A stretch of 64,000 nucleotides of DNA from a virus. Position numbers and translations under genes: made by a program. The DNA lies in the IMG/VR virus record IMGVR_UViG_3300002052_000634, positions 1 to 64,000 of that record. One strand, given 5' to 3'. Positions 49,585 to 57,289 of this stretch are shown one piece after another. How positions within the stretch are numbered: the first letter of the stretch is position 1; every line of letters begins with the position of its first letter. The notes below the pieces were generated by a model. It ran no database searches. It was given only the letters and a program-made list of their open reading frames with translations, and was not told the origin of the DNA.

Positions 49585-49956
49585 ATGTATACCTTGTATA
49601 TAGTAAACAATAGCAAAAAATCGGATATACTAGGTTTATGGTATAATAAAGGTAAATTATATCGGGATTATATACATATAAAGGCATACAGGACTAAAAA
49701 AGACTTGCAAGGGGATATTGATAAGCTTTTTTTGCAAGGTGAAAATGCCATTTTTTATACTGAAAAAAATCTAGTTGACAAGGAAAGTATGGCATATATA
49801 ATCAATAGGCAAGAGGATATTACTACGTTATACAATAGGCAAGTGTTAAAGCGATATAAATTAAGTATAACAGAGATTAAAAGCTTATTAGAGCAATACG
49901 GAGGCTTGACTATATATAAGTATGACAAGAGATATATTATAGAGATTTACAATTAA
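49585..49956 (+). CDS. Hypothetical early protein
   Basis: 123 aa. YTLYIVNNSKKSDILGLWYNKGKLYRDYI, then DLQGDIDKLFLQGENAIFYTE, C-terminal YGGLTIYKYDKRYIIEIYN. I recall similar phage proteins with the same ending but no function. Immediately after the structured element. It lacks recognisable ToxN-type residues. Confidence 0.65.
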   Translation: MYTLYIVNNSKKSDILGLWYNKGKLYRDYIHIKAYRTKKDLQGDIDKLFLQGENAIFYTEKNLVDKESMAYIINRQEDITTLYNRQVLKRYKLSITEIKSLLEQYGGLTIYKYDKRYIIEIYN

Positions 49957-49974
49957 AAAGGGGAATAAAAAACG

Positions 49975-50163
49975 ATTAAAAAAACTTATGTATCAATAAA
50001 AAGTAAGCCCTGTAAATTCTGCCAAGCTCCAATAGGATTTATTAGAAGTAAAAGCGGTAAATGGTTTATAGTAGAGGTATATTCTATCAATGGCGAAGAA
50101 GTGACCTATTATCACAGTAAAGGCATATATCCTTTGCATCATTGTAATAAAAATCCTTTATAA
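49975..50163 (+). CDS. Zinc-ribbon protein with an ATT start codon
   Basis: 62 aa reading ATT at 49975; there is an in-frame TAA at 49967 and no ATG, GTG or TTG in the coding part, while AAGGGG is 11 bases upstream. CKFCQAPIGF near residue 13 and a C-terminal PLHHC with an upstream His give a zinc ribbon. KSGKWFIVEVY is typical of phage zinc-binding small proteins. Frame is clearly coding. Confidence 0.7.
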   Translation: MKKTYVSIKSKPCKFCQAPIGFIRSKSGKWFIVEVYSINGEEVTYYHSKGIYPLHHCNKNPL

Positions 50164-50217
50164 TACGCTATTATAGACACGATAATTGACAAGGCTATAC
50201 CTAGACAAGGGGATAAC

Positions 50218-50391
50218 ATGAAGATAACAAAAAAGCTTATAAAAGAGATAATACAATTACATAATTCTACATTGCAAGATATAGAAGTATTAAAAGATTA
50301 TATATCTTTATGCCTTCATAGCAAGTATGATGATAAACTTTATTATGAAGCTATAAAAAAGTATAATCTATGGAGTGATAGACATGAATAA
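50218..50391 (+). CDS. Small helical early protein
   Basis: 57 aa (LIKEIIQLHNSTLQDIEVLKDYI...). AAGGGGATAAC upstream of the ATG. It overlaps the next gene by eight bases. Unknown. Confidence 0.6.
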   Translation: MKITKKLIKEIIQLHNSTLQDIEVLKDYISLCLHSKYDDKLYYEAIKKYNLWSDRHE

Positions 50392-50755
50392 AAACAAAGT
50401 CACATTATATCATTATAGCAATAAAGATTTAAAGGTTATAAATCCTTTATACTTCGGAGATAATAACTATACTTTTAATGATGTAAAGGCTTGTGACATA
50501 AAACGGACTTTTTTTTATCTTAACAATGAGCCTTTGGAATATATTTTTAAAAAAGCGAAATACCTTTACAAGGTGACAATAGATAAAAAAAATCTTTATG
50601 ACTTGAAGCTTGACAAGCTAGGACTAAAAGCAAAATATAACGGAGATATTAAAGGCTTATTATCTTACTGTAAGAGGCATTATAAAGGTATTATTTATAA
50701 TGTAGGCTTTGACATAGCAAGCTTATTTTATAACGTAAAGGCTAGCAAAGTATAA
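50384..50755 (+). CDS. ADP-ribosyltransferase-fold-like early protein
   Basis: 123 aa from ATG 50384 (GGAG eight bases upstream); a GTG at 50375 is also possible. TLYHYSNKDLKVINPLYFGDNNYTFND, RTFFYLNNEPLEYIFKKAKYLYKV and the YNGDIKGLLSYCKRHYKGIIYNVG segment resemble phage/plasmid proteins I associate with an ART-like fold. No activity is proven. Confidence 0.55.
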   Translation: MNKNKVTLYHYSNKDLKVINPLYFGDNNYTFNDVKACDIKRTFFYLNNEPLEYIFKKAKYLYKVTIDKKNLYDLKLDKLGLKAKYNGDIKGLLSYCKRHYKGIIYNVGFDIASLFYNVKASKV

Positions 50756-51290
50756 AAAAATACCTTCTATAATGCGATTACAGAGGCGATAATTGACAAG
50801 GCATACCATAGCATAGGCAAGCGGTAAACGTGCCTATAAACGCAAATAAAAGCGATTTTTTCAAGAGGTATAGAGATATACAAGGCGATAATTGACAAGC
50901 TATATATAGGTATATAGTATATAACATAGTATAGTATATATTATATATAGGTATAGTTTAAAATAAATAAAAGGCAGATTTTTTGATAATAGAAAAGTTA
51001 TTAAAAGACTTTAAAAAGTGGTAAAAAAAGTTTACGGATAAAAAAGTTATTAAAAGACTTTATAAAGATGTTAAGAAAATAAAAAGGAAGATAACTTATT
51101 AAAAGACTTAATAAAGTGGTAAAATAAGAAAAATAAAAGTTAGATTTGACAATATGGCAATATGGAAAACTCCGAAGTTAATAATATGCAAAAGTCAGAA
51201 ACTCCGAGATATAATATAGAGGTATATTATAATATGGCTTTACAAAAAACTGCTGAGATTTTAAGAGTGACAAAATTTAGTTTTTGCCTA
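50756..51290 (+). other. 535-bp intergenic region with iteron-like repeats
   Basis: No gene longer than about 20 codons. It holds repeat copies 2 and 3 above and, at 50993-51123, three copies about 48-49 bp apart of TTATTAAAAGACTT followed by AAAGTGGTAA or a close variant. A second rightward origin or a regulator-binding array is possible. Confidence 0.6.
50993..51123 (+). repeat. Three tandem TTATTAAAAGACTT repeats
   Basis: Copies near 50993, 51042 and 51090 share GTTATTAAAAGACTTTA (or CTTATTAAAAGACTTAA) and a following (A)TAAAG.(T)GGT.A. Spacing of about 48-49 bp is near-regular. Copy 2 reads CTTTATAAAGATGTT, related to the 48341 repeats. Confidence 0.75.
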
Positions 51291-51318
51291 TTGACAAAGT
51301 TAAAAAAATCCGTATACT
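51291..51318 (+). promoter_or_regulatory. Rightward promoter (TTGACA-16-TATACT)
   Basis: TTGACAAAGTTAAAAAA..., TATACTTTAAA. The same sequence recurs at 53388-53415 and a variant at 54658-54685. It drives the CKKC mini-gene at 51339. Confidence 0.85.
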
Positions 51319-51338
51319 TTAAAGTGGAGGGGTAAAAA

Positions 51339-51437
51339 ATGAATAAACTTTGTAAAAAATGTATAGGAAAATGTAAGCAAAAAATGGCTATTGTTATAAT
51401 AGCTTGTCCGAATTACCGAAAACAAAAAAAGGGATAA
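51339..51437 (+). CDS. 32-aa four-Cys mini-protein (CKKC family)
   Basis: MNKLCKKCIGKCKQK... with four Cys, GGAGGGG upstream of the ATG. A near-copy is at 53440-53538. It is the first product of its promoter. Probable zinc knuckle. Confidence 0.7.
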   Translation: MNKLCKKCIGKCKQKMAIVIIACPNYRKQKKG

Positions 51438-51438
51438 C

Positions 51439-51975
51439 ATGAAAATAGAAAATGGAAAAATAAAATATGAATATAGGACTTGTTGGGATTGCGAAGGCAA
51501 AAAGACAGTTGTCCGAAATAGGCTTTGTCCGAATTGGGGCAAAAAAACATATCGAAAAAAATGTCCAGTATGCGGAGGTATAGGAAAAAATGGACATAAA
51601 ACTATAGGACAATATACAAAAGTATGCGACACTTGTAACGGGGAAGGCGTAAGACTAGAAAATAGTTGTGACAGTATGACAAAAGCTGAACGGATAAACT
51701 GGCTTGAAAATGTAACTTTCAAATTTGTAGAAAATCAAAAAAAGACTTTCAACGACAGTTATATAGGTATAGGGAATTTATGCGGTATAACAGATTATAC
51801 CGACCATAGACACGACAAAGGTATAGTTGAGAAAATTAAAAGTCAGTTATTAAATGATACTACGTTGCAATATACCAAAATAATAAAAAACGGTAAACTT
51901 TGTAACGTGGTATATTGTAAAGGGCAATATGGCGGTTATACTGCAGTTGCAGGTTACGAAAGTGTGGGGGGTTAA
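51439..51975 (+). CDS. DnaJ-like zinc-finger protein
   Basis: 178 aa. CWDCEGKK, CPVCGGIG, CDTCNGEG are the CxxCxGxG repeats of the DnaJ cysteine-rich domain. A C-terminal domain of about 110 residues ends YGGYTAVAGYESVGG. Small phage proteins with this architecture occur in replication or anti-defence regions. No J domain. Confidence 0.75.
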   Translation: MKIENGKIKYEYRTCWDCEGKKTVVRNRLCPNWGKKTYRKKCPVCGGIGKNGHKTIGQYTKVCDTCNGEGVRLENSCDSMTKAERINWLENVTFKFVENQKKTFNDSYIGIGNLCGITDYTDHRHDKGIVEKIKSQLLNDTTLQYTKIIKNGKLCNVVYCKGQYGGYTAVAGYESVGG

Positions 51976-51976
51976 T

Positions 51977-52915
51977 ATGAAAAGAGTATTTTCGAGTAAC
52001 GCTAAAACGGTTGCAAAATGGGCAGAGAGAAGTCAAGACTATGGCAGAAATTCCAGAGGTAATATCTTTTTCGAAGGCGATATGATATACTCTTATGGCA
52101 GACATTATCCTATAGCAAGGTTTTATCGAAATTTTGTATTGGTAAACTCTCGAACATATAGCGTAACTACTCAACAGCATAAGAGATTAGTATATTATGC
52201 AGTAAGACAGGATTACAATATAACTTTGATACCAGATATAGACAATATTGATAATCCTTTAAATTTGCAATATTTAAAATCGGAATATAAGAAATTTTAT
52301 AAATTGACATTGCGAAGTAAACGCTTTGGCAGGTATTATTATGAAAGTTATATCGAAGCATTAAACAGTTACAGGCGATTTTGTAACCTATTATATAATA
52401 AAAATATACCTTTAATATCTGGTAGAAGCGATATATTGAATGAGTTAGAACAGAGACAAAAAGACTTTGAGGCTGACAGAGAAAAAAGGACTATTGACAA
52501 CGTATTAATGCCGAAGCCGATTTTTAAAAAGATAGAAAAAAAGACTTTAAAGCCTATTGATATATTTAAGGAGAGAAATGCACAGAGGCGGAGTGTATTA
52601 TTGAAAATATATACTTATGAGAGACTTTTAAAAGACAGCAACGCAAAATTAATCCATAAAGACGGGGATTACGAATTGTTACTAGTGCCTACTCCAAAAA
52701 CTAAACAGGTTACAAATAGATTTTGGGAAAATGGAGAAATGAAAATCAGGACAATCAAATTACCAGAAGATATTATGTTATTGAAAGTCAAATGCCCCTC
52801 AACAGGCGTATATTACGTTTTAAGAGTGCCTCCGACAATGACAAGGTGTAAAGAGGCTTTAGCGTGGACTTTTGACATGACAGAATTGGAATACAAGTTA
52901 GAAATGGAAACGTAA
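51977..52915 (+). CDS. Conserved phage/plasmid hypothetical (DUF8033-like)
   Basis: 312 aa from ATG 51977, which has GGGGGG five bases upstream; the longer frame overlaps the previous gene. FSSNAKTVAKWAERSQDYGRNSRGNIFFEGDMIYSYG and YSVTTQQHKRLVYYAV (in parts) are the hallmark of a common phage family found beside the cupin-like gene that follows. Function unknown; possibly nucleic-acid modification. Confidence 0.7.
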   Translation: MKRVFSSNAKTVAKWAERSQDYGRNSRGNIFFEGDMIYSYGRHYPIARFYRNFVLVNSRTYSVTTQQHKRLVYYAVRQDYNITLIPDIDNIDNPLNLQYLKSEYKKFYKLTLRSKRFGRYYYESYIEALNSYRRFCNLLYNKNIPLISGRSDILNELEQRQKDFEADREKRTIDNVLMPKPIFKKIEKKTLKPIDIFKERNAQRRSVLLKIYTYERLLKDSNAKLIHKDGDYELLLVPTPKTKQVTNRFWENGEMKIRTIKLPEDIMLLKVKCPSTGVYYVLRVPPTMTRCKEALAWTFDMTELEYKLEMET

Positions 52916-52930
52916 AAAAAGGAGGATAAA

Positions 52931-53239
52931 ATGAAAAGACAAGGAGAGTTATTAATAATAAAAGTGGACAGCTTTGAAGGGTTAGAACTGAACAAAATAG
53001 AGCATAGAATATTAGCCGAAGGCGAAACGACAGGACATAAGCACGAATTAAACACAGGAGTATTATATCGCAGGGTTTATTCGTGGAAAAATAGGGAATT
53101 ATTTTTTGAAGTGCCCGAAAATAAGGTTGCGATATTAAGTCATCCTGAACATAGGGAATTGACTTTTGAGACAGGCAAATATAAAGTCATTACACAAAGG
53201 GAATATGAAGAACGGGGTAACAGATGGGTTAGAGATTAA
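52931..53239 (+). CDS. Conserved early protein, beta-sandwich
   Basis: 102 aa. MKRQGELLIIKVDSFEGLELNKI, GETTGHKHELNTG, VPENKVAILSHPEHRELTFETGKYKVITQREY: a conserved phage/plasmid protein that typically sits next to the preceding one. Cupin-like pattern with a GHKH and HPEHREL, suggesting a metal site. GGAGG precedes the ATG. Confidence 0.7.
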   Translation: MKRQGELLIIKVDSFEGLELNKIEHRILAEGETTGHKHELNTGVLYRRVYSWKNRELFFEVPENKVAILSHPEHRELTFETGKYKVITQREYEERGNRWVRD

Positions 53240-53254
53240 GAAAGCGAGGTCAAT

Positions 53255-53419
53255 ATGAGATTTGATAAAAAGACGAGAGAAATAGTCCGATTTGTCCGAG
53301 ATATGCAAGGCACAAGGCGATACAAAATCAATATCTGGAAAGTAAAGCCAGTTAAAGTTAAGATAGCCAATAGGAAGATTTTTACTCTTGACAAAGTTAA
53401 AAAATATGATATACTTTAA
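53255..53419 (+). CDS. MRFDKK duplicated small protein, copy 1
   Basis: 54 aa. Basic (RDMQGTRRYKINIWKVKPVKVKIANRK). Its last 11 codons overlap the promoter at 53388-53415. Duplicated at 54525-54674. Confidence 0.65.
   Translation: MRFDKKTREIVRFVRDMQGTRRYKINIWKVKPVKVKIANRKIFTLDKVKKYDIL
53388..53415 (+). promoter_or_regulatory. Rightward promoter inside the end of the MRFDKK gene
   Basis: TTGACA, 16-bp spacer ending ATATGA, TATACT. Near-copy of 51291-51318. Drives the CKKC mini-gene at 53440. Confidence 0.85.
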
Positions 53420-53439
53420 ATAACAAAGGAAAAAATAAA

Positions 53440-53538
53440 ATGAATAAACTTTGCAAAAAATGCACAAAAAAATGTAAGCAAAAAAAGACTATAATTATTA
53501 TCCGTTGCCCAAATTATGAAAAAATAAAAGAGAGGTAA
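53440..53538 (+). CDS. 32-aa four-Cys mini-protein, copy 2
   Basis: MNKLCKKCTKKCKQKK..., same length and Cys spacing as 51339-51437, ending CPNYEKIKER. AAAGGAAAAAAT upstream. Paralogue. Confidence 0.7.
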   Translation: MNKLCKKCTKKCKQKKTIIIIRCPNYEKIKER

Positions 53539-53542
53539 TATC

Positions 53543-53866
53543 ATGGAAAAAATATTTGACTATGAAAAATTACAAGCGGAAAAAGAAAATATTTACAATG
53601 CTATAAAAGCGGAATATAAATATATACAAGTCTCTACACTAGGAGGTAAGGAAAATGTAACTTTACTTATTAGATTATCACTTGACAAAAAAGAAACTTG
53701 GCAATATGGAATATTTGAAAATAGCAGATATTATCATTTTCATATTGATAATAATGGAACGGTTGAAAATTTTTCGAAAAGTTATAGGCTAGAAAAAATC
53801 AGGAAAAAAAGAGTTAAAAGCTTAACTGAGGCAATAGAATATATCAATAAAAAAATAGGAGGATAA
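53543..53866 (+). CDS. Conserved phage/plasmid hypothetical protein
   Basis: 107 aa. IQVSTLGGKENVTLLIRLSLDKKETWQYGIFENSRYYHFHID (in parts) is a pattern seen in conjugative plasmids and phages. Beta-rich with a helical C-terminus. AGAGGTAAT upstream. Unknown role. Confidence 0.65.
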   Translation: MEKIFDYEKLQAEKENIYNAIKAEYKYIQVSTLGGKENVTLLIRLSLDKKETWQYGIFENSRYYHFHIDNNGTVENFSKSYRLEKIRKKRVKSLTEAIEYINKKIGG

Positions 53867-53872
53867 AATAAT

Positions 53873-54010
53873 ATGAAATGCGAAAAAATTATAAACGGTA
53901 AAAAGTGCGATAGAGAAGCCACGAAAAAATTGTTGATAGGGTTATTACCATTGCGGTTGTGTGACGAATGTTTTGAAAAAACATGGAGTAAAAAATTAAA
54001 AAGAAAGTGA
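53873..54010 (+). CDS. Small zinc-ribbon protein
   Basis: 45 aa. CEKIINGKKC and CDECF with a basic tail. GGAGGAT upstream. Unknown. Confidence 0.6.
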   Translation: MKCEKIINGKKCDREATKKLLIGLLPLRLCDECFEKTWSKKLKRK

Positions 54011-54016
54011 GGTTGT

Positions 54017-54238
54017 ATGTTTTGTTTAAGTAAATTTGACGGAATACCGACAAAAAACGAAATAGCTTATAAACAATTTTATGATTATATAAACGATAAT
54101 AAAAAAAGAAGCGATTTTCTATTAAAAGGTTATCTTGTATTAAAAAGACATGAAACAGGAATATATAAAGGTTTATTATCAACATTTTATTATGTAAATA
54201 AGCCTAAAAAAGCAATAGTTATTTATAAAATAAAATAA
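54017..54238 (+). CDS. Hypothetical early protein
   Basis: 73 aa, Lys-rich, one short hydrophobic end. GAGG precedes the ATG by four bases. Unknown. Confidence 0.5.
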   Translation: MFCLSKFDGIPTKNEIAYKQFYDYINDNKKRSDFLLKGYLVLKRHETGIYKGLLSTFYYVNKPKKAIVIYKIK

Positions 54239-54248
54239 AGGGCAATAT

Positions 54249-54506
54249 ATGACAAATTATATTAAATTAGGTAAATGTAAAATAAAGGGTTGTAATAATT
54301 TTATATCTTGGCATTGGCAAATGACTATTGATAGCGAAAATCCGCTTGTGTTTATACCTCTAGGGTATTTTTATCGGAGTTTTACAGCGATAAATATATG
54401 CAATAAGTGTAAAAATAAAATAAAACAAGGCGAAAGTGTGAAATTTAGTTATAAAAAGAGACAATTTATATTTAAAAATTTCAAATTGATAGAATACAAA
54501 ATATAA
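54249..54506 (+). CDS. Zinc-finger-like early protein
   Basis: 85 aa with CKIKGCNNF and CNKCKNK. Basic and Tyr/Phe-rich C-terminus. Unknown. Confidence 0.6.
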   Translation: MTNYIKLGKCKIKGCNNFISWHWQMTIDSENPLVFIPLGYFYRSFTAINICNKCKNKIKQGESVKFSYKKRQFIFKNFKLIEYKI

Positions 54507-54524
54507 AACGAAAGTGAGGGCAAT

Positions 54525-54674
54525 ATGAGATTTGACAAAAAGACACAGGAGATAATAAAATTTATCCGAGATATGCAAGGCACAAGGCGATACAAAATCA
54601 ATATCTGGAAAGTAAAGCCAGTTAAAGTTAAGATAGCCAATAGGAAGATTTTGGCTCTTGACAATATCCGATAA
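54525..54674 (+). CDS. MRFDKK duplicated small protein, copy 2
   Basis: 49 aa. Nearly identical over 45 residues to 53255-53419 (RDMQGTRRYKINIWKVK shared) and again ending inside a promoter. Confidence 0.65.
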   Translation: MRFDKKTQEIIKFIRDMQGTRRYKINIWKVKPVKVKIANRKILALDNIR

Positions 54675-54685
54675 TATGGTATACT
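54658..54685 (+). promoter_or_regulatory. Rightward promoter
   Basis: TTGACA, 16-bp spacer ending ATATGG, TATACT. Overlaps the stop of the preceding gene. Confidence 0.85.
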
Positions 54686-54713
54686 TGAATTAAGGAAAGG
54701 AAAAGGTGATAAT

Positions 54714-54938
54714 ATGACATTACGAGATAAATTGATAAACGAAATAATAGATAACGATTTTACACAGATGACAAAAGAAGATTTGGAAAGTCAAGGTTAC
54801 GACTCTACAAAATTTGAGGCAGAAGGGTCAATCTGGATTGTGTATATTTACGATTGCATGAGGAATTATTACCAGAAAAATAAAACAGAAATTGATAACA
54901 GAGTGAATGAAATTTTGAAAGAGAATATAATAGAATAA
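54714..54938 (+). CDS. Acidic early protein
   Basis: 74 aa. FTQMTKEDLESQGYDSTKFEAEGSIWIVYIYDCMRNY (partial) has a helical acidic pattern. AAAGGTGAT upstream. Unknown. Confidence 0.6.
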   Translation: MTLRDKLINEIIDNDFTQMTKEDLESQGYDSTKFEAEGSIWIVYIYDCMRNYYQKNKTEIDNRVNEILKENIIE

Positions 54939-54953
54939 CAAAAGGAAAATAAA

Positions 54954-55142
54954 ATGAAAATTAAAGCAATATCACAAGTTAAAACAAAAAACGAAGCAAG
55001 GACAATAGCTATAAACTGGCAAATATGGCAAAGTAAAAAATCGTTAAGTTATAAGGAAATAATAAACTGGTATAATTATTTTATATCATTAGCCGAGAAA
55101 TTTAATTTAAAAAAGGAATTTAGAGAAAACGCTATAATATAA
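54954..55142 (+). CDS. Small helical early protein
   Basis: 62 aa (AISQVKTKNEARTIAINWQIWQSKK). Resembles a small phage DNA-binding or plasmid protein. AAAGGAAA upstream. Unknown. Confidence 0.6.
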   Translation: MKIKAISQVKTKNEARTIAINWQIWQSKKSLSYKEIINWYNYFISLAEKFNLKKEFRENAII

Positions 55143-55157
55143 CAAGGAGATGAAAAA

Positions 55158-55703
55158 ATGAAAACTATTGACGAAATAAAAAAAGAATATGCAGAAAAAT
55201 ATAGACTAGAGTTAAGCGATTATCAGGCAAAAATTGCCCAGAAGCATGAAGTTATTGATAATGACATAAAATTAAATGGTTGTGACGTTGTTAGAATTAG
55301 CTTTTATTCTGACGAAGCAAAAAAAGCTATAAAAGAATATATCACTAATAACGAAATACCTGTTATAAGAGACGGAAAAGTAAATGCTGGTTGGTATTTT
55401 GGCAATTATTGTCTCTGTTTTTTAAGAATAAAAGACGCCGATAGGCTCATAGAGGTATTAAAAGACCATAAAATAGTAAAGGACTTGACAAGGCATTATA
55501 TAGGCAAAAATGACGTTAAGGACTTCAAAATAGGCGATAAAGTGTATTGTTACGCTGAAAACTTTTTCGGCGGTATATCGCAAAGTAAAGGCACAGTTTA
55601 CAATATTACAGATAATAATATCACTATACGGAAATATAGAAGTAAAAGCAAAGGGTGGATATTAAATTTTGGAGATGTAGGTAAAATAGAAAAAAGAAAG
55701 TGA
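55158..55703 (+). CDS. Hypothetical early protein with KOW-like end
   Basis: 181 aa. Helical N-half (IDEIKKEYAEKYRLELSDYQAKIAQKHEVID) and beta-rich C-terminal domain (FKIGDKVYCYAENFFGGISQSKGTVYNITDNNITIR in parts) resembling an SH3/KOW-type RNA-binding fold. AAGGAGAT upstream. Function inferred only. Confidence 0.6.
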   Translation: MKTIDEIKKEYAEKYRLELSDYQAKIAQKHEVIDNDIKLNGCDVVRISFYSDEAKKAIKEYITNNEIPVIRDGKVNAGWYFGNYCLCFLRIKDADRLIEVLKDHKIVKDLTRHYIGKNDVKDFKIGDKVYCYAENFFGGISQSKGTVYNITDNNITIRKYRSKSKGWILNFGDVGKIEKRK

Positions 55704-55710
55704 GGACAAT

Positions 55711-56130
55711 ATGACCACTAAAGAATTGAAAAACATTATAACAGACTTGAAACAGAATTTTGATAAAGATGAACGAAAAGAGATAATCGAAAATATGCAA
55801 AATGAGGAAACTGACTTTGAAGTTGCAGATTATCGCTTTATTCACAAAGATAATATTGACGAAATTTTAAAAGATGAGTTGTTAAGTGATGAGTATATGT
55901 TAGGGTGTTTTTCGGCATGTTTTATAGCTGATATTACAGGACTTGACTATAATATCGTTGAGAAGGCACAGAAAGCCGAGAATTTTGAGTTATTAGGGGC
56001 TTTAATGGCTCAAAAAATAGATGATGTAGTTGACGGATTTATTTCAAATGACGGATACGGACATCATTTTGGACATTATGACGGTACGGAATATGAAACG
56101 GGAGAATATTATTATTTTCGTATTAACTAA
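55711..56130 (+). CDS. Conserved phage/plasmid hypothetical protein
   Basis: 139 aa, acidic N-terminus (EIIENMQNEETDFEVADYRFIHKDNIDEIL) then YMLGCFSACFIADITGLDYNIVEK and a C-terminal YGHHFGHYDGTEYETGEYYYF. This pattern is common in mobile-element early regions. Unknown. Confidence 0.65.
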   Translation: MTTKELKNIITDLKQNFDKDERKEIIENMQNEETDFEVADYRFIHKDNIDEILKDELLSDEYMLGCFSACFIADITGLDYNIVEKAQKAENFELLGALMAQKIDDVVDGFISNDGYGHHFGHYDGTEYETGEYYYFRIN

Positions 56131-56141
56131 TAGGGGCATAT

Positions 56142-56486
56142 ATGGAGATTAAAAAATTATATAAATTTAGAGATTGCATATCTGAAAGTCAACGAGTATA
56201 TCATTATTTAAAAAATAAAGGATATAATCCTTATATGATAGAGGGATATGTAGAAGTAAATAATCCTCTTGACATTTTACCAGATAAAGAATTTTTATTT
56301 TTCTTTTATCCCGACGAACTCAAAAAAGTTGAACAGGATATATATTATGAAGATTATCCGAAAGTATTAAAACATACTTGGATAGAAGTTAATAATCATA
56401 AAATAGATATTACAAAAAATCAATTTGATATTTATAATGGAATATCAAAATATTATTCATTAGAAAAATATAATATAGAGGTATAA
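56142..56486 (+). CDS. Hypothetical early protein
   Basis: 114 aa, mixed alpha-beta, ending KNQFDIYNGISKYYSLEKYN. Start after ATAGGGGCATAT. Unknown. Confidence 0.6.
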   Translation: MEIKKLYKFRDCISESQRVYHYLKNKGYNPYMIEGYVEVNNPLDILPDKEFLFFFYPDELKKVEQDIYYEDYPKVLKHTWIEVNNHKIDITKNQFDIYNGISKYYSLEKYNIEV

Positions 56487-56490
56487 TATT

Positions 56491-56595
56491 ATGAAGTGTA
56501 AATATTGCGATGGAGAAGTAAACGAAAAAATTTGTATTAAATGTTTAATGCCCCAAGATATACCAGAAAAAGAAAAGGAAAAAAATAATGAATAA
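56491..56595 (+). CDS. Small Cys-rich mini-protein
   Basis: 34 aa. CKYCDG near residue 3 and CIKCL near 15, then a Glu/Lys tail. GAGGTATAAT upstream. Overlaps the next gene by eight bases. Confidence 0.6.
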   Translation: MKCKYCDGEVNEKICIKCLMPQDIPEKEKEKNNE

Positions 56596-56764
56596 TATGA
56601 CTTTATTTTCATTAGCATATTTACAGTTAAAAAGAGAGGGTAAACTTGACGCTGATAATTTTATGGAATTGCTTTTTGATAGAACCGAAACTATTGGCAA
56701 ATATATGAGCAAACAAAGGTGGAGTGAAGGGTTAAGAAAAAGAAAAGTTGGCTTAAAAAACTAA
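56588..56764 (+). CDS. Small helical early protein
   Basis: 58 aa (LFSLAYLQLKREGKLDADNF..., ending SEGLRKRKVGLKN). Weak ribosome site; probably translated by coupling. Unknown. Confidence 0.55.
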   Translation: MNNMTLFSLAYLQLKREGKLDADNFMELLFDRTETIGKYMSKQRWSEGLRKRKVGLKN

Positions 56765-56837
56765 CTTTTGAGAACAAGTTGTCCGTTAAAATAGACAATA
56801 GATAGTTTTTTCGACGAAAGAAAAATTTTGTGAGGAC

Positions 56838-56866
56838 TTGACAAGTTAGGAATATTCAAGTATACT
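56838..56866 (+). promoter_or_regulatory. Rightward promoter
   Basis: TTGACA, 17-bp spacer, TATACT in the 121-bp gap after 56764. Drives 56886. Confidence 0.85.
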
Positions 56867-56885
56867 ACAATTAGAGGTGATAAAA

Positions 56886-57041
56886 ATGAAAGTAAAATAT
56901 GAAACTATAAAATTATACTCCGAAAGAGATTTTGAAAGAGCCGAAAATCTAAAACATAGAGGATATAAAATAATATCAGTAGGATTTGAAACTGTAACTT
57001 TAATGAAAAAAGGAATACAATATGACTATAAAAGAAATTAA
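56886..57041 (+). CDS. Small early protein
   Basis: 51 aa (YETIKLYSERDFERAENLKHRGYKIISVG). AGAGGTGAT upstream. Overlaps the next gene by 20 bp. Unknown. Confidence 0.55.
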   Translation: MKVKYETIKLYSERDFERAENLKHRGYKIISVGFETVTLMKKGIQYDYKRN

Positions 57042-57288
57042 AAAAAGTATAAGACAGCTTAATAAGCTAAAAAAGAATACACAAGTAGGCACAGAAGCTA
57101 GGCGAGATATTAACCGCCATATACGGAAATTAAAGAATAAACTTGACAATATAATACATTGTGACAATCCTGAAAAATTAGAGTTAATACAAAAAATAAA
57201 TACTATAAGACCGTATTTTACAGATTTAAGGAAGTTTACAGTTAAGCAGTTGCAATATCACTATAATAAAATAAAGGAGGAAAAATAA
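57022..57288 (+). CDS. Coiled-coil early protein
   Basis: 88 aa, helical with a Lys-rich core (IRQLNKLKKNTQVGTEARRDINRHIRKLKNKLDN in parts). Start after AAGGAATAC. Unknown. Confidence 0.6.
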   Translation: MTIKEIKKSIRQLNKLKKNTQVGTEARRDINRHIRKLKNKLDNIIHCDNPEKLELIQKINTIRPYFTDLRKFTVKQLQYHYNKIKEEK

Positions 57289-57289
57289 A

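Larger units (their letters stand above)
50155..50900 (+). repeat. Three dispersed GCGATAATTGACAAG repeats
   Basis: Copy 1 (50155-50195) and copy 2 (50763-50802) share about 40 bp: CCTT.TATAAT.CG...AGA..CGATAATTGACAAGGC. Copy 3 (50885-50900) keeps GCGATAATTGACAAGC. All lie just after gene ends. They may be promoters, iterons or recombination sites. Confidence 0.7.

Noticed and set aside
49585-49956. ToxN-type endoribonuclease of a type III toxin-antitoxin system
   Set aside because: Upstream pseudoknot is not a tandem repeat and the protein lacks recognisable ToxN residues; left as unknown.
50993-51123. CRISPR array
   Set aside because: Only three imperfect copies, with partial similarity continuing into the spacers, and no Cas genes.
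51300-51722. Minus-strand 140-aa frame with hydrophobic sequence
   Set aside because: Antisense of the DnaJ-like zinc-finger gene and its promoter; no ribosome site.
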